DNA from: Saprospiraceae bacterium
Lineage (GTDB): Bacteria; Bacteroidota; Bacteroidia; Chitinophagales; Saprospiraceae
DNA: 48,368 nucleotides
Direction of reading: 5' to 3'
Assembly: GCA_020627785.1 (NCBI GenBank)
Contig: JAHDGF010000036.1
Span: 1-48,368, forward strand
Position 1 is the first letter of the stretch. Each line of letters starts with the position of its first letter. This document shows, piece by piece, positions 17,536 to 25,730 of the stretch. The notes beneath the pieces were generated by a model. That model was not told where the DNA came from. It ran no database searches and was given only the letters and a program-made list of their open reading frames with translations. Position numbers and translations under genes: made by a program.

Positions 17536-18867
17536 ATGAAAATATTTCGATTTAATAAGAAAGATAAAAAGAAAAAATTTAGAATTACAGAACCTGACAG
17601 AGAATGGGTTGAGGATAATTTTAAATGGCTCATTAAAATCTATGGTTACCCTAGTAGAAAATCTGGTCAGTTTGTTATTGATAAAAAATTCTTACCAAAG
17701 ACCTTTTCCACTGATGAGATAGTAATACAAAATTTAGTAGAAGATCTTTCTTGTTGGTTAAGTTTAGAATCTGCAAAGATAAAATTTGAAATTCATGAAG
17801 ATTTAAGAGATACATACGGAATGCCTTTTGTGCTGGAAGGCAATCTATTTGAAACCGAAACTGAAATACTAGAGAAAAATTATAGAATACATATTGCCAA
17901 AAGCATAACCCAAAGACCTAATAGACTTATTTATAGTTTAATATATGAGTTTATACAAATTCGACTAATTGAAAGTGAATTAGAATTTAATACCGGAGAT
18001 GATACAAGCCTTTTTATTTTTATTGCTGGTATTTATTTCGGTTTTGGGATTGTACTTTCACAAAACTTGGTTGATAGAGGAAAAGTGAATGATGGATTCT
18101 GGGAAACCAAGTGGAATTATGTTTCAGAAATGCCAAATGAAGTAATGGCCTTTGGGTTAGCTGTCTATTCAATGTTAATTCAAGAATCAAATTTCGATTG
18201 GAAAAATGAGTTACCCGAAGATGTAAAAATGAATTTTGAAGGAGCAATCGAATTGCTGCACGATTCTCCACCTTCGATGTTCGACAAAGCAGAACTTGAG
18301 GCCAGTACTTTAATGCATAAAGCCATGGAAGAGGAGCAAACTGGTAATTATGATTTGGCTATTTCAACACTGCAAAAAATTCTATTTCTCACGAAGGATG
18401 AATTATTTAAAGCTGAGATTTTCAATAACATTGGATATATCAAACTTAAAACGGGTAATATTGAAAGTAGTATTGCAGACTTTCGGAAAGCTCTGCAATT
18501 GGAACCAAATTTTGGCTTTGCATATGATAATCTAGGATATGCATTAATTCAAAACGGATACATAGAAGAAGGAAAGAAAGAACTTGAAAAAGCTATTAAG
18601 ACAAACAACAATGATCTTGCATATTCATACAGGAACCTAGCATTATATTACCTAGCAAATAAAGAGTATGAAAAAGCCAAATCAAATTTTTTACTGGCAT
18701 TTGAAACTGAAACAGTCCCAGTTGATCTATTAGAATTTCATTATGCTAATTATCTTTTAGAACATGGCGAAACTAAAGAAGGAATGATCTATCTACAAAA
18801 AGCGGTTGAAAAAGATGAAGCAGAGGCAATTAAGCGGATGTCTGAATTGAAGAATAGTTTGTCTTAA
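17536..18867 (+). CDS. TPR protein with an uncharacterised N-terminal domain
   Basis: A 443-residue, apparently cytoplasmic protein without a signal peptide. Residues 1-250 form a domain I do not recognise, with hydrophobic helices around 'LFIFIAGIYFGFGIVLSQNL' (about 155-175). Residues 255-440 hold four to five tetratricopeptide repeats, e.g. 'AEIFNNIGYIKLKTGNIESS', 'AYDNLGYALIQNGYIEEGK', 'SYRNLALYYLANKEYEKAK'. TPRs are protein-binding scaffolds. It is 44 bp upstream of, and collinear with, a small PD-(D/E)XK-like nuclease candidate. Base composition is visibly more AT-rich than the preceding surface-protein gene, which hints at different origin. Confidence 0.88.
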   Translation: MKIFRFNKKDKKKKFRITEPDREWVEDNFKWLIKIYGYPSRKSGQFVIDKKFLPKTFSTDEIVIQNLVEDLSCWLSLESAKIKFEIHEDLRDTYGMPFVLEGNLFETETEILEKNYRIHIAKSITQRPNRLIYSLIYEFIQIRLIESELEFNTGDDTSLFIFIAGIYFGFGIVLSQNLVDRGKVNDGFWETKWNYVSEMPNEVMAFGLAVYSMLIQESNFDWKNELPEDVKMNFEGAIELLHDSPPSMFDKAELEASTLMHKAMEEEQTGNYDLAISTLQKILFLTKDELFKAEIFNNIGYIKLKTGNIESSIADFRKALQLEPNFGFAYDNLGYALIQNGYIEEGKKELEKAIKTNNNDLAYSYRNLALYYLANKEYEKAKSNFLLAFETETVPVDLLEFHYANYLLEHGETKEGMIYLQKAVEKDEAEAIKRMSELKNSLS

Positions 18868-18911
18868 ATTATTCTCAAATTTCCCCTTTGAAAATTTTGA
18901 AACGAAATTAA

Positions 18912-19370
18912 ATGCCAAGAGAACAAAATTTAAATAACCTTAAAACAGAAAAGGAAGGAATTCAGATATTAAAGGAAAAGCTACCTAATTTCTATGTTCC
19001 AAATACAGCAGAGAGAAGACTTATATATGATGTACTAGATATTGACTATAGAAAATATTCTAGAAGTGTAGATGGTTTCATCTTGCATGTCTCAAGTGTC
19101 GAAGAAATAAAATCTGAAAAGGATGTAACCTTGGTTGAGATCAAAACGACCAAAGCAAAAAATGCGACCGAATTACCTTATGGTGCCTTTTTTGGAATCA
19201 CTAAAAATGAAGAAGATTTATTTAAAGCTAAAAGTAACTTTAGACTTTGCATAGTGCATTCAATTAGTAGAGAAAATGCATTAATAAAATATGATGAGTA
19301 CAATGAATTGATTCAAAATAAAAGAGTTCAATATCAAGTGAACTTTAAAACTAAAAGCAGTTACCACTAA
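18912..19370 (+). CDS. Small PD-(D/E)XK-like nuclease-fold protein (candidate)
   Basis: A 152-residue protein with no signal peptide. 'YSRSVDGFILHV', then 'VTLVEIKTTKAKNA' give a D...(~28)...E-x-K arrangement, the catalytic core of PD-(D/E)XK nucleases. The continuation 'GAFFGITKNEEDLFKAKSNFRLCIVHSI' matches the 'ff.iTknE...a....yrLyrV' part of DUF3883-like endonuclease domains. An N-terminal helix 'KTEKEGIQILKEKL' is also usual there. Whether it is catalytically active is untested. It follows the TPR gene by 44 bp and probably shares its transcript. Orphan nucleases of this sort occur in defence and restriction contexts, but no methylase or helicase is adjacent. Confidence 0.8.
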   Translation: MPREQNLNNLKTEKEGIQILKEKLPNFYVPNTAERRLIYDVLDIDYRKYSRSVDGFILHVSSVEEIKSEKDVTLVEIKTTKAKNATELPYGAFFGITKNEEDLFKAKSNFRLCIVHSISRENALIKYDEYNELIQNKRVQYQVNFKTKSSYH

Positions 19371-19463
19371 TATCTGAAGATGAATAGGTTTTGTCGTCCT
19401 CAGTTAAATGCAAATATGGTCAAAGCTCTATTACATCAAAAACCATTTGACCCCACCCACACA

Positions 19464-20357
19464 TCACTTCTTAAATTTCACATACCACTGAAAATGTTTA
19501 TTAATGATGTCCTTCTTTTCTTTTCTGATAAAATCTAAATAGGCAGAAGCAACGGGCGATAGTTTTTTATGTTTTAGCCAGATGAGTCGCCAATAGGTGA
19601 GAATGGGAAGTCCCTTAGTAGGGATGATAAAGACATCTTTATTTTGTAGTTCGTTGCGCATACCAATTAAGGGAATAATAGAATAGCCTAGCCCAGCAAC
19701 AACTGCCTGCTTTACCGTTTCATTAGAGGTTAATTCAATACTTTTTCTTTTGGTGGATTTATTAAAGTGCTTGCTCATGGAATTCCTGGTCGCCGAACCT
19801 TGTTCTCGATAAATTAGAGGTCTTGATTTTATTATTTTTTTGGTATTCCCAATTAAGTATAATTTGTTTTCTAATAATATTTCTTCATCAATGTCTAGAT
19901 TTTCTGGTAGGACAGAAACCAAGGCAAAGTCAATCTCATTATTTTGAAGTTGTTTGATGACCGTTGTCTTATTGGAAACATCTAGGGTGAGGTCAATACC
20001 TGGGTATCTATGTACAAACTCGCTCAAATAATAGGGGATAACATACTTACCCGTGGAGGCGGAGGATATTTTAAGTTTTCCTGTGAGCAATCCTTCATAC
20101 TCCTTGGTTTTATATTTGAGTTCTTCAGCCTCACTTAATATATTATTAGCAATCTCTGCTATTGATTTTCCATAATCGGTCAGCTTCATTTTTTTACCAA
20201 TTTTTTCAAATAATGGAATGTCAAATTGTTTTTGGAAATTTTTGAGTTGAATCGAAAGTGCTGGTTGAGTCATATACATTTCCTCAGCAGCTTTTGTAAT
20301 GTTCTGATGATGGATTACTTCTAAGAAAATTTTTAATTGGTGAAAAGTGAAATTCAT
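19464..20357 (-). CDS. LysR-family transcriptional regulator
   Basis: A 297-residue regulator of normal length. The N-terminal winged HTH is 'FHQLKIFLEVIHHQNITKAA' followed by 'MTQPALSIQLKNFQKQF'. The type 2 periplasmic-binding-like effector domain (about residues 88-290) carries 'GKLKISSASTGKYVIPYYL' and 'VKQAVVAGLGYSIIPL', as in CbbR/CysB-like regulators. LysR proteins usually control a divergent gene and themselves; here the divergent side is an 864-bp stretch with only a 44-codon ORF, so the target is unclear. A perfect 8-bp dyad lies 99 bp upstream of its start. Confidence 0.93.
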   Translation of the reverse strand: MNFTFHQLKIFLEVIHHQNITKAAEEMYMTQPALSIQLKNFQKQFDIPLFEKIGKKMKLTDYGKSIAEIANNILSEAEELKYKTKEYEGLLTGKLKISSASTGKYVIPYYLSEFVHRYPGIDLTLDVSNKTTVIKQLQNNEIDFALVSVLPENLDIDEEILLENKLYLIGNTKKIIKSRPLIYREQGSATRNSMSKHFNKSTKRKSIELTSNETVKQAVVAGLGYSIIPLIGMRNELQNKDVFIIPTKGLPILTYWRLIWLKHKKLSPVASAYLDFIRKEKKDIINKHFQWYVKFKK

Positions 20358-20455
20358 AGGATATAGATCTTAAAAAGAAATAGATATTAAATACTGTTTT
20401 ATGGATACTTCGCCTAAAGAAAGTTATCAATGGCAAGATATAAAGAAATAGAGTA

Positions 20456-20474
20456 TCATAAAATTATTTTATGA
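20456..20474. promoter_or_regulatory. Perfect dyad TCATAAAA-TTA-TTTTATGA, candidate LysR operator
   Basis: An 8-bp perfect inverted repeat with a 3-bp spacer. It contains a T-N11-A core, the general LysR-type box, in an A/T-rich setting between the LysR gene and the divergent side. The role is inferred from position and symmetry only. Confidence 0.45.
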
Positions 20475-20674
20475 TTACCATAAAAATTATATACTTTTAT
20501 TTATGTTCTAAAAGGTACATATTTGTGCTAAATATTAAACAGAGAGAATCCTCAACTACTGGATTCACTTAATTCCTGATTTTTTTCAGCGAGTAAATTT
20601 TACTAAAATTTTGTTCATAGAAATTTCAATTTTTCTATTGAACCCTACATTCTATTATTTAAAACTATTTAAAC

Positions 20675-20809
20675 ATGAAGTCACAAAATAATTCTGGGAG
20701 TATTGTGCAGAGTATTAAAAACCTAATCACCCCTTCTGTACCTCCGAAGTCAACAAAAATGGAACGTATCCAAAATCATCAACCGAGTTGGATGTACCGG
20801 AATGAATAG
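20675..20809 (+). CDS. 44-residue small ORF divergent from LysR (uncertain)
   Basis: ATG at 20675, TAG at 20807-20809. The product starts MKSQNNSGSIVQ, has a 'LITPSVPPKSTK' centre and ends 'NHQPSWMYRNE'. It has no transmembrane helix or signal peptide. The only support is its position as the first frame divergent from the LysR gene and downstream of a dyad and a leader hairpin. It could be a leader peptide, a remnant or chance. I recognise no family. Confidence 0.3.
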   Translation: MKSQNNSGSIVQSIKNLITPSVPPKSTKMERIQNHQPSWMYRNE

Positions 20810-21143
20810 TAATTCTTAGTGATTTATAAATGCTTGAAAGCATTTAAAAGTTGAATTCATTTTTTCAATACATATTAATTTTTGTTGGATACATGCAGTA
20901 CTTATTTTCGTAGAGAATGAGTACTGTACCCGTTTAAAGAAGTAGGATGCCTTCTCAATAAATTTCCGGAATATTTGATTCGCCTTTCTTTTATGCAGTC
21001 GACCATTGTTATTTCAATTACTATCGTCTTCTAAAATCTGCTCCGAATTATAAGTAGCGAAAGGAACTGGTTTCTTCTTGTGGTTTAGTATTGCTTGAAT
21101 TCCAAGAGTATGTTTTTATCTTTAAATTCAGGTAGATTTAGGT

Positions 21144-21188
21144 CTGAGTGATTATAATGTAAAATTGATTACATAGATTATTACTCAG
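21144..21188. promoter_or_regulatory. Inverted repeat upstream of Crp/Fnr-like gene
   Basis: Outer arms are CTGAGT (21144-21149) and ACTCAG (21183-21188); inner arms are ATGTAA (21157-21162) and TTACAT (21169-21174). The centre lies near 21166, about 56 bp before the start codon. Two concentric half-site pairs suit a dimeric regulator such as the adjacent Crp-like protein, but this is inference. Confidence 0.45.
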
Positions 21189-21221
21189 ATTCAATTAAAT
21201 CGCAGGACTTAAAGCAAACAA

Positions 21222-21791
21222 ATGGTTGATCAGCTTAAAATACATCTCAGGAACACCTCAAATATTTCTGATATAGAATTTGAAAAGGCAATCCCATACT
21301 TTGCTGAGAAAAAATTACAAAAGGGTGAGTTCTTTTTAAAGGAAGGGTCAGTTTGTAGGGAAATAGCTTTTGTAAATCAAGGATTGTTAAGAAGTTATTT
21401 TTTTAGTCCTGATGCTGAAGAAATTACTTTTTGTTTTGAGGCAGAAAATAGTTTTTCTACTTCTTATAAAAGTTTCATTTTGCAATGTCCGTCCAATCTT
21501 TCCATCCAAGCCATTGAAGAGACTCAATTAATAGTTATTAATCAGCAACATTTACAAAAATTATATGATTCCAGTTTTGAATGGTTAAAAATTGGGAAGC
21601 TGTTCGCTGAAAAAGAATATATTTGTCTAGAGCACTATGCTTCAATGTTGAATAGTGATTCGGCAAAAGAAAGATACTTGAAACTGCTACATGAAAACCC
21701 AACAATTATTAAGCGGGTTCAACTAAAATATATTGCATCTTTTTTAGGCGTCACTACACGTACCTTGTCAAGGATAAGAAAAGAATTATAG
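21222..21791 (+). CDS. Crp/Fnr-family transcriptional regulator
   Basis: A 189-residue protein with an N-terminal cyclic-nucleotide-binding-like beta-barrel ('KLQKGEFFLKEGSVCREIAFVNQGLLRSYF') and a short C-terminal HTH 'RVQLKYIASFLGVTTRTLSRI'. The barrel lacks the R-A-A cAMP phosphate-binding signature, as is common in Bacteroidota members of this family, which often respond to unknown signals. It is followed 60 bp later by an alpha/beta-hydrolase gene in the same direction, a frequent pairing in which the regulator controls the enzyme gene. Confidence 0.92.
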   Translation: MVDQLKIHLRNTSNISDIEFEKAIPYFAEKKLQKGEFFLKEGSVCREIAFVNQGLLRSYFFSPDAEEITFCFEAENSFSTSYKSFILQCPSNLSIQAIEETQLIVINQQHLQKLYDSSFEWLKIGKLFAEKEYICLEHYASMLNSDSAKERYLKLLHENPTIIKRVQLKYIASFLGVTTRTLSRIRKEL

Positions 21792-21851
21792 GACATTTGT
21801 CCTTTACGGTTTCATAATGATTGTCCGATCTTTGCTTTTAATTAATTGCAA

Positions 21852-22781
21852 ATGAAAATTGGATTATTTATGTACTTATTTCTATTAACATCTCTGATGG
21901 CCCAATCTCAGTCCCCTAACTTGGTAGAACTAAAACGAAAAACAGCGGCCATTCATGGTGGTGTATCCTATGTAGAAGAGGGAAATGGAATTCCAATCTT
22001 ATTTGTTCATGGGACTTTATCAAATGCAAATACTTGGAGGAAAATAATTCCAAGCCTAAGTAAAAAGTACAGATGTATTGCCATTGATTTGCCTATAGGT
22101 GGGCATACCATACCATTAGCTGAGCGTGTTGATCTGTCACCCGTAGGAATAGCCAATCTAATAAAAGACTTTCTTGATTTTTTAAATATTGAGAAAGCAA
22201 TTATTGTTTCTAATGATACAGGCGGTGCATATGCCCAAATCTTTGCATCGTTATACCCTGAGTCTATTGAAAAAATGATCTTCTCAAATTGTGAGGTTCT
22301 TGACGTCTTTCCTCCTAAGAAATTTAAGTACTTAATTTCTGCTGTTAGAATCCCAGGTTTTACCTATTTATTAAGCAGATGTTTCAAAATAAAAGGGATG
22401 CTAAGATCAGATTTAGTTATGGGTTTACTATCAGATAAGATTTCAGGATCAGAGTTATCAGAATTGTATCTGAAATCATTTATCAATAACAAGAAAGTGA
22501 GAAGAAATTTTACGGACAATGTTAAGACATGGTCACCTGAGTATACCATTGAGGCCGGTAAAATATTAGCCACCAAAAAATTTCCCGTATTAGTTTTATG
22601 GGGGGCTGAGGATGTGAAATTATTCCCAATGAAATTGGCAGAGCAATTAAAAGACATGTTTGCTAATAGTAAATTAATCCCAATTCCGAATTCCAAGACA
22701 TACATACAAGAGGACCAACCAGAAATAATGATTGAAGAAATTGATCGTTTTGTTTCTTATGAAAGCGAGACTAAGAATTGA
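21852..22781 (+). CDS. Exported alpha/beta-hydrolase with an atypical catalytic triad
   Basis: A 309-residue protein; I chose the ATG at 21852 because it opens a clean signal peptide (MKIGLFMYLFLLTSLMAQSQ). 'LFVHGTLSNANTWRKIIPSL' supplies the oxyanion loop and 'VSNDTGGAYAQIFASLYPE' the nucleophile elbow, with Asp in place of Ser, as in haloalkane dehalogenase or epoxide hydrolase-like members. 'VLVLWGAEDVKLFP' gives the acid strand. Where the catalytic His is usual ('HF.QED.P') the sequence reads 'KTYIQEDQP', so the His is replaced by Thr. Some NDTGG-type relatives may share this; otherwise the protein may be inactive or non-hydrolytic. Confidence 0.9.
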   Translation: MKIGLFMYLFLLTSLMAQSQSPNLVELKRKTAAIHGGVSYVEEGNGIPILFVHGTLSNANTWRKIIPSLSKKYRCIAIDLPIGGHTIPLAERVDLSPVGIANLIKDFLDFLNIEKAIIVSNDTGGAYAQIFASLYPESIEKMIFSNCEVLDVFPPKKFKYLISAVRIPGFTYLLSRCFKIKGMLRSDLVMGLLSDKISGSELSELYLKSFINNKKVRRNFTDNVKTWSPEYTIEAGKILATKKFPVLVLWGAEDVKLFPMKLAEQLKDMFANSKLIPIPNSKTYIQEDQPEIMIEEIDRFVSYESETKN

Positions 22782-22832
22782 TGGATTTTAGTTACTATGG
22801 TATTTATTCAAGTGAATGATGAATGAGTAGGG

Positions 22833-22973
22833 CTATAATTTGATTAATTTCAAAAGGCTTTCCTTTTTATCTCTGGAAACTGAGACATGAGTACCATCCG
22901 ACATGATTACTGTTCCACTCATAATGCTCTCAATTCTACCAAAAGCATTTACTCTATTTTCGAATGATACATT
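22833..22973 (-). pseudogene. C-terminal remnant of a LytTR DNA-binding domain
   Basis: A 46-codon open stretch on the minus strand between stops (TAA at 22974-22976, TAG at 22833-22835), with no start. It reads 'ENRVNAFGRIESIMSG', then 'TVIMSDGTHVSVSRDKKESL', fitting the last part of LytTR domains ('..VN...I..I.....i.l.dG..ipVSr..ke.l'). Nothing of the receiver domain remains. This is my own reading of the frame. Confidence 0.55.
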
Positions 22974-23042
22974 TTAACAAGTTAGGCTTTATCATGTAGA
23001 ATTCTATTGTGTCATTTTTCTGACTAGAAACATGATGATCAT

Positions 23043-23771
23043 TTATAAAATCTTTGCATAGTCAAACCCAGTTAATTCCGAAACGCCAAATTTTGCTTGA
23101 TTTAGGGCATCAGAAGCTTCATCGCCGTAAAAAAAATTAAACTTGACCTGGAAGTCTTTGGTTGAATGATGGTCCTCGAGTATCAGTCGCAGTGTTTCAA
23201 AATCTTCTAGTTTCTGAATGGCGTCTGTGTTGAGGGATTTTCTCTGAACGTAAATTTCTTGTTCAAGTAACTCTCCTAAAGTTTCAGGTTCTTTTTCGGT
23301 TAACCAGTATATGATGCGATGACAATATTCTTGAATACGTTTCCTGATCAAATCTATGGTATAAGATTCACTCGTGAAAAAGAGTGGGGCACAGAAGTTT
23401 CGTTTGAGCATGGATTGAAATTCAAACTTGCTCTTATAGTCTGTTGTGCATCGTTCAGACCATGCTCCGGCGAGATCATCGACAAGGTTGATTCCTAGCT
23501 TGATGGTTTTTGCTTCTTTTATTTTTATTTGTTTGTTGATTTTTTTCAACTCTTCTTGTGCTATTTCCTCTACCTTCAGCTCTATAAGTTCCATCAACTT
23601 TTGGGTTGCATGTTCTTTGGCCATTGGATTGAATCCTGCTATCGGTAAGAGTATGTCTTCTTTGTTGTTTCCTTGAAGTAAGAAAAGATATTTCTTAAAC
23701 CTATCTAGGTTTAATGGAGACTCATATAATTCACGAATCAGGTCCAGTTGTTTTATGACTTCAAATTTCAT
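23043..23771 (-). CDS. Conserved protein of unknown function
   Basis: I place the start at the ATG at 23771 (MKFEVIKQLDLIRELY), giving 242 residues; an in-frame ATG at 23804 would add 11. It is a soluble, helix-rich protein with no signal peptide. Stretches such as 'GFNPMAKEHATQKLMELI', 'KLGINLVDDLAGAWSER' and 'CAPLFFTSESYT' look conserved in type, and I recall similar uncharacterised proteins in diverse bacteria, but no function is known to me. It sits alone between a LytTR remnant and a terminator. Confidence 0.8.
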   Translation of the reverse strand: MKFEVIKQLDLIRELYESPLNLDRFKKYLFLLQGNNKEDILLPIAGFNPMAKEHATQKLMELIELKVEEIAQEELKKINKQIKIKEAKTIKLGINLVDDLAGAWSERCTTDYKSKFEFQSMLKRNFCAPLFFTSESYTIDLIRKRIQEYCHRIIYWLTEKEPETLGELLEQEIYVQRKSLNTDAIQKLEDFETLRLILEDHHSTKDFQVKFNFFYGDEASDALNQAKFGVSELTGFDYAKIL

Positions 23772-23965
23772 CTTAAGAAACTTCTCTTCAATTATCTTGA
23801 ACAATAAAAGTATCAGTTAATCTTATATAAGCAATTATCAATAACAATAATTATTGAGCTCTTCAAAAGTCTAATGCCACATTTGCGAAAGCGAATGGAA
23901 GAGAATTATAATGAATAGTGATCTTGGATTGTAATGTATTCATTTTGAGTCCGACAGCGAATGGC

Positions 23966-24003
23966 AAAAAAAAACCGAGACACTCATGAAAAAGTATCTC
24001 GGT
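23966..24003 (-). terminator. Rho-independent terminator
   Basis: Minus-strand stem ACCGAGATAC (24003-23994) / GTGTCTCGGT (23983-23974), 10 bp with one wobble, followed by a run of nine T. It lies 34 bp after the stop of the secreted-protein gene. Confidence 0.88.
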
Positions 24004-24036
24004 AAACCAAATTTTTTAAAATTTATAGTTGAGGTG

Positions 24037-24615
24037 TTACAACGATATTGTACTTGATTCAGTAAAATAATCGGTTGACACAACAACACTGTATTGCCCT
24101 TTCTTAAGTTTGTTTAGGTCGAACACTCTGTTGTAATTTCCAGTTTTGTGATCATTAAAAGAATAAACTAAATATCCTTTCTTATCAAAAATAGATACTT
24201 CAACATCTTCCTTCTCAGCTAATTCCGCATCTACAACAACCTTGTTATTCGTTGCGCTTATTGATGGTCTGAAATGTGCTTCAGAACTTTCAATTTCAAT
24301 AGCGTCTTTTGTAATAATTGCATGATAAACTTCTACAAAATTATCGCCATGGATCTCAATGTTGTACGGTCCAGTTGGTAAATAGTTCATTACATACTTT
24401 ACTCCTGTGTCGAATTTTTCAATTTCTTGAGAGTAAACTCTTGTGCCATTTTTATCAAAAAGGACAAACGAGGTAGCGTCGATTTCTGAAAGATTAAGGA
24501 TAACTGCTTTTTGGTCTTCAATGACGCTTAGTGTAGCGGTTTTTGGTGCGTTGTAAGCACTGATCTGAGAGATAAATGCAAGCATTAAAATTGAAAAACT
24601 GAATAGATTTTTCAT
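24037..24615 (-). CDS. Small secreted beta-sandwich protein
   Basis: Start at ATG 24615 (MKNLFSFSILMLAFISQISA), which gives a complete signal peptide; the longer frame to 24651 adds a charged non-signal extension. The product is 192 residues with two similar beta-rich halves: 'SFVLFDKNGTRVYSQEIEKF...YLPTGPYNIEI' and 'EVSIFDKKGYLVYSF...LNKLKKGQYSVVV'. Each resembles a T9SS type A sorting-domain-like sandwich ('v.ifd..G..vy......  l..G.Y.v.v'), so it could be exported by T9SS or be a periplasmic protein. Expression is probably high and discrete, as it has its own strong terminator. Confidence 0.87.
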   Translation of the reverse strand: MKNLFSFSILMLAFISQISAYNAPKTATLSVIEDQKAVILNLSEIDATSFVLFDKNGTRVYSQEIEKFDTGVKYVMNYLPTGPYNIEIHGDNFVEVYHAIITKDAIEIESSEAHFRPSISATNNKVVVDAELAEKEDVEVSIFDKKGYLVYSFNDHKTGNYNRVFDLNKLKKGQYSVVVSTDYFTESSTISL

Positions 24616-24732
24616 AGTTCTTTTCTTTAGGTGAATCAAATTATAGTACAAAGATGCAGTACAGAATTATCGATTCCTTTGCCTGATTTACTCAATTGTT
24701 GTTCAATATTAACCCATTAGGTTAATTATGCA

Positions 24733-24740
24733 TAGATTTG
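24733..24740 (+). promoter_or_regulatory. -7 box TAGATTTG of the first AraC-family gene
   Basis: Matches TAnnTTTG, 28 bp upstream of the ATG at 24769. The surrounding word ATGCATAGATTTGT is nearly repeated before the paralogue at 25701-25712. Confidence 0.55.
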
Positions 24741-24768
24741 TATTAAAATAGCATAAGTGAGTCCAATT

Positions 24769-25656
24769 ATGGATAACAAACAGAAGAATCATCTTGTACC
24801 AATACTACAGAAAGTCGAGCTTGATTTTGGGTCGTCGATGCTTTATTCGAGATTTACGAGTCGTAACCCGAATGCTCAAGCATATTGGCATTATCATCCC
24901 GAGGTTGAGATTGTATTCATTGAGAAGGGTTTTGGGAATAGATATGTGGGAAATCACACCTCGCGGTTTGAAGATGGGGACTTAATTTTATTAGGACCTA
25001 ACGTTCCTCATTTTGGTTATGAGTTTGGCATTCACGGTGTGCATGAAGAAGTGGTTGTTCAATTTAATCAAGAGATTATCACGGCCTCCAAGACGCTATT
25101 GCCTGAGATGTCATCAATCAATGACCTTATCAAACGGGCAAAATCTGGAATTTCATTTTATGGAGAAACTAAGACTAAAATAGGGGAAGAATTGCTGCTC
25201 ATGGATTCGCAGAATCCATTTGATCGCATGCAGAGTTTATTTCGAATCCTGCAGTTTCTTTCGGAGTCAGATGAGTGCAAGATTTTAAATGCAGATGGCA
25301 TAACCCTCATCATTAAAAACCAAAACGAAGATAGGATCAATAAGGTATTTCAATATGTAGAAGAGAATTATGATTCTGAAATTACGCTTGATGTAATTAG
25401 CCAATTGGCTTCAATGACTGTCCCGGCTTTTTGTCGATACTTCAAGAAGAACACAAAGAAAACCTTTACACAGTTTGTCAATGACTTCAGGATAAAGCAG
25501 GCCATCAAACTTTTAGCTCAAGGCGACCGTTCAATTGCAGAGATAGCCAATGAGGTAGGCTTCAATAATTTTTCACACTTTAACAAGCAATTCAAAAGGG
25601 TGACCGGGCAAGCGCCATCAAAATATAAAAAGGCCATGTATCAAGTACTGCGCTAA
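24769..25656 (+). CDS. AraC-family transcriptional regulator, tandem paralogue 1
   Basis: Start at ATG 24769 (MDNKQKNHL), which aligns with the neighbour; an in-frame GTG at 24757 is not needed. The product is 295 residues. The N-terminal cupin has 'YWHYHPEVEIVFIEKG', 'FEDGDLILLGPNVPH'. Residues about 195-290 carry two HTH motifs: 'ITLDVISQLASMTVPAFCRYFKK' and 'RSIAEIANEVGFNNFSHFNKQFKR', ending 'VTGQAPSKYKK'. His residues in the cupin suggest a sugar or metal-assisted ligand site. It is followed 74 bp later by a close paralogue of identical length. No AraC-controlled catabolic genes are adjacent. Confidence 0.94.
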   Translation: MDNKQKNHLVPILQKVELDFGSSMLYSRFTSRNPNAQAYWHYHPEVEIVFIEKGFGNRYVGNHTSRFEDGDLILLGPNVPHFGYEFGIHGVHEEVVVQFNQEIITASKTLLPEMSSINDLIKRAKSGISFYGETKTKIGEELLLMDSQNPFDRMQSLFRILQFLSESDECKILNADGITLIIKNQNEDRINKVFQYVEENYDSEITLDVISQLASMTVPAFCRYFKKNTKKTFTQFVNDFRIKQAIKLLAQGDRSIAEIANEVGFNNFSHFNKQFKRVTGQAPSKYKKAMYQVLR

Positions 25657-25703
25657 TCATTTCTATGAATCTTAGCTACGCACAGGGATTCGATTTTAAT
25701 GCA

Positions 25704-25711
25704 TAAATTTG
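25704..25711 (+). promoter_or_regulatory. -7 box TAAATTTG of the second AraC-family gene
   Basis: Matches TAnnTTTG, 19 bp upstream of the ATG at 25731, within AATGCATAAATTTGTG, similar to the first paralogue's promoter. Confidence 0.55.
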
Positions 25712-25730
25712 TGAGGAGCTAGTTTGATAT

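Larger units (their letters stand above)
20358..21221. other. Long intergenic region between LysR and Crp-like genes
   Basis: 864 bp with no ordinary gene. It holds the LysR-side dyad (20456-20474), an imperfect hairpin (20613-20643: GTTCATAGAAA / TTTCTATTGAAC), a 44-codon ORF (20675-20809) and an inverted repeat before the Crp-like gene (21144-21188). I see nothing recognisable in 20810-21140. Confidence 0.7.

Noticed and set aside
18912..19370. Restriction-modification system
   Set aside because: No methyltransferase, specificity subunit or helicase nearby, and the nuclease motif is only a candidate.
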